Below, one piece after another: positions 4,009 to 6,891 of a stretch of 6,891 nt of DNA. The position numbers and the translations under genes are program-made. The DNA is from an uncultured Clostridia bacterium (GTDB lineage Bacteria > Bacillota > Clostridia > HGM11514), in assembly GCA_934489915.1 (NCBI GenBank), contig CAKSSZ010000078.1:1-6891 (forward strand), in the 5' to 3' direction. Within the stretch, counting starts at the first letter, position 1. Each line of letters starts with the position of its first letter. The notes beneath the pieces are model-generated. The model was not told where the DNA came from and searched no databases. It worked only from the letters and a program-made list of their open reading frames with translations.

Positions 4009-4022
4009 TAATTTTATATCAT
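3999..4022. promoter_or_regulatory. 24-bp palindrome over the antisense promoter start, probable operator
   Basis: ATGATATAA (3999-4007) and TTATATCAT (4014-4022) are perfect 9-bp inverted arms around TTAATT. The element covers the -10 box and start point of the rightward promoter and lies just upstream of the sigma gene's GGAGG. A dimeric regulator bound here would control the rightward transcript and probably sigma expression. Confidence 0.65.
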
Positions 4023-4128
4023 GCCGGGGGAGTGATTGCCGTACACTATTTCTTCCCTGGCTTTTCCTTTGTTTCCTGACCGATTACAGAAGCCAAATCA
4101 AATATATCTTTTTTCCTCAATTCATAAC

Positions 4129-4827
4129 TCATTGATTTTTCAACTCCAGATAATGTTCCATCGTTACGCCGCGGCGGGCGAGTTCCCGCTCCAGCGGGGT
4201 GAGCTCGCGCGCGCGCGTTTCTTCTTTTCCTTCTTTACATTCTTTATTATTCTTACGTTGATGTCGCCCGTGTGTCGGTCGTGTGTCGCCCGTGTGTCGG
4301 TCGTTTGTCGCTGACTGTGTCTCTAAAATTTCTTCAAGTTCTGAAATCATTGAATTTACAACGGTTTCAAGTTCTTCTTTGCTTGTCGCTGACTGTGTCG
4401 ATTTTTTAGCTTTTTTCAGCTTGTTAATAATTTGTTCGCCTTTTTCGCCATTTTCAGTGTGTCGGTCGTTTGTCGCTGACTGTGTCTTTTGATGTGTCTC
4501 AAAAACTTCGCTACATTGATATTCCTCCCAATTTACCACGGTTATTATAGTATATTTGCTTGTCGATTCAAGTGCAATTTCCTGTGTCGACGATAATTTT
4601 GAAATTGCGGTTCTGATTTGGCGAATTCCAAACCCCAAATCATTGGCTAAATGGCGATAACTTGTAATTAATTGCCCCGCTTTTATTGTTCGTCCTTGCC
4701 ACTCCATAGGCCTAAAATTAGCAGTCATCAGCAAGTGCAAAAATACATCTTTTACTACGCTGTCTTGATACCAACCCCACTTGATCAATTTGCGGTGCAA
4801 TTTAATGTATCCGCTTAATTCTGTCAC
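4129..4827 (-). CDS. Phage replisome organizer / replication initiation protein, DnaD-like (232 aa)
   Basis: GTG start at 4827 after GGGTGAT; an ATG a few bases upstream is out of frame. Residues 4-103 form the winged-helix N-terminal domain of phage replisome organizers (SGYIKLHRKLIKWGWYQDS, GQLITSYRHLANDLGFGIRQ, then TIITVVNWEEYQ). It normally binds the origin and recruits the helicase loader. Residues about 110-205 are a hydrophilic linker with three copies of TQSAT, two of them in TQSATNDRHT. A short C-terminal segment, LTPLERELARRGVTMEHYL, ends the protein. The linker is encoded by repeats that also occur in shifted frames, so the gene may contain its own origin, as in lambda O-type systems. 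It lies 59 nt after the excisionase-like gene in the leftward cluster. The C-terminal domain is shorter than usual, so partial loss of function is possible. Confidence 0.85.
   Translation of the reverse strand: MTELSGYIKLHRKLIKWGWYQDSVVKDVFLHLLMTANFRPMEWQGRTIKAGQLITSYRHLANDLGFGIRQIRTAISKLSSTQEIALESTSKYTIITVVNWEEYQCSEVFETHQKTQSATNDRHTENGEKGEQIINKLKKAKKSTQSATSKEELETVVNSMISELEEILETQSATNDRHTGDTRPTHGRHQRKNNKECKEGKEETRARELTPLERELARRGVTMEHYLELKNQ
4262..4304. repeat. Two 21-bp identical repeats offset by 22 bp, read in different frames
   Basis: TGTCGCCCGTGTGTCGGTCG plus T occurs at 4262-4282 and 4284-4304. Because the offset is 22, the copies encode different residues (NDRHTGD and RPTHGRH). A repeat conserved in DNA but not in protein suggests the DNA itself is the repeated unit, as in iterons. 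Confidence 0.75.
4292..4487. repeat. 31-bp direct repeats inside the replication gene, with a partial third copy
   Basis: An identical 31-bp segment starting GTGTGTCGGTCGTTTGTCGC is present at 4292-4322 and 4457-4487, 165 bp apart. The last 17 bp of the shared region, TTGTCGCTGACTGTGTC, occurs a third time at 4383-4399. These copies are in the same frame and encode TQSATNDRHT or TQSAT. Candidate iterons of an intragenic origin, or expanded linker repeats. Confidence 0.8.
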
Positions 4828-4886
4828 GTACCATCACCCACCAATTCCACAATCCTTTTTCCTGCTTCTACTGTTACGTGATTGTA

Positions 4887-5090
4887 TCATCCAAAATTTG
4901 AAATTCCGTCCTGTTGCTGTTCCCCTTGGTTAAGAAATTCAATCAGCTTTTCCAGATTGATTAGAGATTTTACTCCGCATTGAACATATACGATTTTATC
5001 CTCCCGGCACAGCTGGCGCAAATATCGCTCTGAAATACCTGTTTTTTTGGCTGCTTCTCTTACGGTCAGCATGGTTGGAATGTTATTCAT
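4887..5090 (-). CDS. Excisionase-like small HTH protein, MerR/HTH_17 type (67 aa)
   Basis: The ATG at 5090 is preferred because AGGAGG is 9 nt upstream; an in-frame GTG at 5099 would sit only 1 nt from that site. Residues 6-50 carry the winged-helix pattern of DNA-binding excisionases: MLTVREAAKKTGISERYLRQ, then a basic DKIVYVQCGVKSLINLEKLIEFL wing and helix. Such proteins bend DNA at the attachment site and drive the integrase toward excision. The start overlaps the end of the upstream Cro-like gene by 8 nt, so translation is probably coupled. Its place in the leftward early operon, opposite the repressor and integrase, fits a gene turned on when the element is induced. It could instead be a general small transcription factor. 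Confidence 0.85.
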   Translation of the reverse strand: MNNIPTMLTVREAAKKTGISERYLRQLCREDKIVYVQCGVKSLINLEKLIEFLNQGEQQQDGISNFG

Positions 5091-5271
5091 GGACGGCACC
5101 CTCCTTTTTCAAATTCTCGATAATTGAAAAAATTTGCTCCTTCGTTTCCCGGGGCAGCTCGTGCCGGAGCTTGCGGCTTAGGTTACCGTCATTCACCCCT
5201 AATTTTTCCGCTACCTGCCACAGCCGAACGCCCGCATTTTTAGCCGCTTTTCTAATGTCATTATTCAGCAA
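5083..5271 (-). CDS. Small Cro/XRE-like HTH protein, first gene of the leftward early operon (62 aa)
   Basis: TTG start at 5271, with AAAAGGGGG upstream at normal spacing. The protein has the pattern NDIRKAAKNAGVRLWQVAEK, LGVNDGNLSRKLR, then ELPRETKEQIFSIIENLKKE. I recognise it as a small helix-turn-helix type common in Clostridia prophages and islands; VAEKLGVNDGNLSRKL is the HTH itself (residues 20-35). It would be the Cro or Str counterpart of the repressor at 5414, binding the shared switch region and favouring lytic or excised expression. Its end overlaps the excisionase-like gene by 8 nt. The name Cro-like rests on position and size. The TTG start may keep its level low. Confidence 0.82.
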   Translation of the reverse strand: MLNNDIRKAAKNAGVRLWQVAEKLGVNDGNLSRKLRHELPRETKEQIFSIIENLKKEGAVHE

Positions 5272-5300
5272 AACAAAGCCCCCTTTTGCTCGAAATATCG

Positions 5301-5329
5301 TTGACTTTCTATGCGCAATATGCTATACT
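5301..5329 (+). promoter_or_regulatory. Promoter for repressor and integrase
   Basis: TTGACT (5301-5306), a 17-bp spacer and TATACT (5324-5329), with a TGC extension before the -10. The predicted start is near 5336, leaving a leader of about 78 nt to the repressor ATG. The leader includes a perfect A/T inverted repeat (5374-5391). It overlaps the leftward promoter face to face. Confidence 0.75.
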
Positions 5330-5332
5330 TAT

Positions 5333-5361
5333 ATTATACCATAACAACAACATTCTTGCAA
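5333..5361 (-). promoter_or_regulatory. Leftward early promoter for Cro-like, excisionase, replication and sigma genes
   Basis: On the minus strand: TTGCAA (5361-5356), a 17-bp spacer, then TATAAT (5338-5333), with a start near 5326. That start lies inside the -10 box of the rightward promoter, so the two promoters cannot easily fire together. This is the expected layout of a lysogeny-type switch. Confidence 0.72.
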
Positions 5362-5413
5362 GTGAATTACATAAAAAAATTAAAATTTTTTGTTATTTTG
5401 GCGGTGAAAAATA

Positions 5414-5776
5414 ATGAATGAGTTAAGAAAGAAAATTGGGGAACGAATGAATGAAGCGTTGAAGCGGAGAGGGAAAAAGCAGAAGGAATTAGCCGCTTTT
5501 TTGGGTGTGAGCGACAACGTGATTTCTTATTTTGTGAGCGGAAAGCGCACACCGAACACGGCGCAGATTGTGCAAATTTCAAAATTTTTTAATACTTCCA
5601 CCGATTTTTTACTTGGGGAATGTGACTTTTTGGAGAAAGAAAATGCCATGATTAAAAATATTACCGGTTTATCGGAGCGGTCAATTGCAACGTTAAAAAG
5701 CCGGAAGGATGATAAAAAATTTAATAATGTTGTGAATGTGGTGATTAAAAACATTTTACCAAAAGAGGAGGATTGA
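5414..5776 (+). CDS. XRE-family repressor, CI/Stl-like (120 aa)
   Basis: ATG start at 5414 with GGCGGTGA upstream. Residues about 8-67 are a classic HTH_3 domain: KKQKELAAFLGVSDNVISYF is the helix-turn-helix, followed by VSGKRTPNTAQIVQISKFFN and the common TSTDFLLGE end. Residues 70-120 are a short helical region ending in a basic/acidic tail, probably for dimerisation. There is no LexA/CI-type autocleavage domain, so induction would need an antirepressor or a partner protein, as with island repressors that are released by helper-phage proteins. It lies between the divergent switch promoters and the integrase, whose GTG starts 4 nt after the stop. Repressor and integrase therefore share one message. 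Operator sites in 5290-5345 are likely but not clearly resolved. Confidence 0.92.
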   Translation: MNELRKKIGERMNEALKRRGKKQKELAAFLGVSDNVISYFVSGKRTPNTAQIVQISKFFNTSTDFLLGECDFLEKENAMIKNITGLSERSIATLKSRKDDKKFNNVVNVVIKNILPKEED

Positions 5777-5780
5777 AAGC

Positions 5781-6891
5781 GTGGCTAATATTCAAAAGCG
5801 GGGGGATACGTACCGGATTCGGGTGTCATGCGGCTATGACGGGACGGGAAAGCAGCTGTTTCAGTCTATGACGTACAAGCCAAAGCATGGCATGACAGAA
5901 AGACAAATCAAAAAGGAGCTGGAGCGGCAAGCGGTTTTATTTGAAGAACAGTGCCGGGACGGGCTGAGTCGGGAAGGGAGCACAAGGCTTTCCGCTTTTT
6001 TGGAACGGTGGTTTTCCGATTATGCCGAAAAGCAACTAAAAATACAATCGGTATCCGGTTATCGGACGTTGGCAAAGCGTGTTAATTCGGCTCTTGGCAA
6101 CCTGCCCATGAATAAGATTAAACCAACTCACATTCTTACGTTTTATAACAAGTTGGAAGAGGCGGGGATTCGGGAGGATGGGAAGTATATCCCGGTGCCT
6201 GATTTTGCGGAGAAAATGAAGGAAAAGCGGCTGACCGCTGAAAAGCTTTCCAAATTGTCCGGGGTGTCAATCGATACGGTCACCTCATGCCGCACCGGTA
6301 AGACGGTTTCTAAGAAAACAGCGGATAAAATTTCTGCCGCCTTCGGCGTTCCTTCCGGAAAGCTTTTTAAGCCAAAGGAGAGCGGGAAAAAGCTCACTTC
6401 CAACAGCATTTCACATTACCACCGCTTTTTATCCTCTGTGTTTACTACGGCGGTACAATGGCAGATAATAAAAAGCAATCCTTGCGCCCGAGTGAAGCCG
6501 CCGAGGGTGGAGCAGAAAGAAGCGGCTTATTTGGATGAGGCGCAAGCCGTACACCTTCTGGAATGCTTGGAAGGGGAAGAGCTGAAATATAAAGTGATGG
6601 TTAACATTGCCTTGTATTCTGGAATGCGGCGTGGTGAGCTGTGCGGGCTTATGTGGGATGATATTGATTTCAGCAACCATCTTATCACCATAGAACGGGC
6701 ATTGTTATATACGCACGGGCGGGGGACATATATTGACACGCCGAAAAACCAAAGTTCTAAACGGGTTATCAAATTACCGCCGGAAGTGTTTCAGCTGCTC
6801 CGGGAATATAAGCTTTATTATCAGGGCGAACGGTTGAAAGCGGGGAAAACAGGTGGGAGGACACCGGCTTTTTATTTGTCCAGTGGAACGG
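5781..6891 (+). CDS. int: Tyrosine integrase with an inserted HTH-like segment, cut by window end
   Basis: GTG start at 5781, 9 nt after GAGGAGG; 370 residues are visible. Residues 1-60 are the arm-binding domain (IQKRGDTYRIRVSCGYDGTG). Residues 65-235 are the SAM-like core-binding domain, ending SHYHRFLSSVFTTAVQW and NPCARVKPPR. It is interrupted at about residues 138-200 by a segment resembling an XRE helix-turn-helix (LTAEKLSKLSGVSIDTVTSC, then KTADKISAAFGVPSGKLFKP). From 246 the catalytic domain begins, with Arg283 in YSGMRRGEL and Lys322 in TPKNQSSKR; the HxxR and Tyr motifs lie beyond the window. The enzyme would integrate and excise the element at tRNA-Lys. Co-transcribed with the repressor. 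The extra segment may add DNA binding or regulation; similar insertions occur in some Clostridia integrases from memory. Confidence 0.95.
   Translation, partial: MANIQKRGDTYRIRVSCGYDGTGKQLFQSMTYKPKHGMTERQIKKELERQAVLFEEQCRDGLSREGSTRLSAFLERWFSDYAEKQLKIQSVSGYRTLAKRVNSALGNLPMNKIKPTHILTFYNKLEEAGIREDGKYIPVPDFAEKMKEKRLTAEKLSKLSGVSIDTVTSCRTGKTVSKKTADKISAAFGVPSGKLFKPKESGKKLTSNSISHYHRFLSSVFTTAVQWQIIKSNPCARVKPPRVEQKEAAYLDEAQAVHLLECLEGEELKYKVMVNIALYSGMRRGELCGLMWDDIDFSNHLITIERALLYTHGRGTYIDTPKNQSSKRVIKLPPEVFQLLREYKLYYQGERLKAGKTGGRTPAFYLSSGT

Noticed and set aside
4206..4217. (CG)6 run as a possible Z-DNA or regulatory element
   Set aside because: It encodes part of a charged segment (TRARE) in the replication protein; six dinucleotides alone do not support a function.
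4036..4314. Plus-strand 92-residue frame with a hydrophobic stretch, downstream of the 3980 promoter
   Set aside because: It has a TTG start and a GGGGGAG, but lies antisense to the replication gene and its composition follows from that gene. Kept only as a remark in the antisense-promoter finding.

Overview
The window looks like accessory DNA from a low-to-mid-GC Firmicute, probably a Clostridia-type gut bacterium. The evidence is strong AGGAGG-type ribosome binding sites, TTGACA/TATAAT promoters with 17-bp spacers, GTG and TTG starts, and phage-like gene families typical of that group. It appears to hold the junction between two integrated elements at one tRNA-Lys gene, followed by almost all of the second element.

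Left edge (1-510): the C-terminal end of a tyrosine recombinase (element 1) is followed by a terminator hairpin. Next comes a 47-bp fragment of the 3' half of a minus-strand tRNA-Lys, read as an attachment core, with 11-bp direct repeats on both sides. From the orientation of the fragment, a second element starts at about 373, and the complete tRNA-Lys should lie just beyond the right edge of the window.

Cargo half (511-2941): three small minus-strand phage-type genes (1404 to 560) share one promoter. Within them lies a plus-strand promoter followed by a long terminator-like hairpin, a candidate small RNA. A divergent plus-strand ribbon-helix-helix gene (1718-1912) comes next; related palindromes sit in its promoter and in the promoter of the minus-strand genes. 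A hicAB toxin-antitoxin pair with its own promoter and terminator follows, then a repeat-rich remnant of a phage replication gene.

Gene-free stretch (2942-3272): only inverted repeats and a diverged 25-bp direct repeat were found; it is a possible origin or control region.

Core half (3273-6891): read leftwards from the switch region are a small Cro-like HTH gene, an overlapping excisionase-like gene, a replisome-organizer gene with internal DNA repeats, and a sigma-70 family gene. Rightwards are an XRE repressor and a tyrosine integrase carrying an extra HTH-like segment; the integrase runs off the window. The order integrase-repressor | Cro/excisionase-replication-origin-like region-accessory genes resembles Gram-positive phage-inducible chromosomal islands. 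No capsid, portal, terminase, tail, lysis or conjugation gene was seen. The second element is therefore best read as a compact satellite-like or reduced phage element of about 7 kb with its own sigma factor; that reading is inference from gene content and order.
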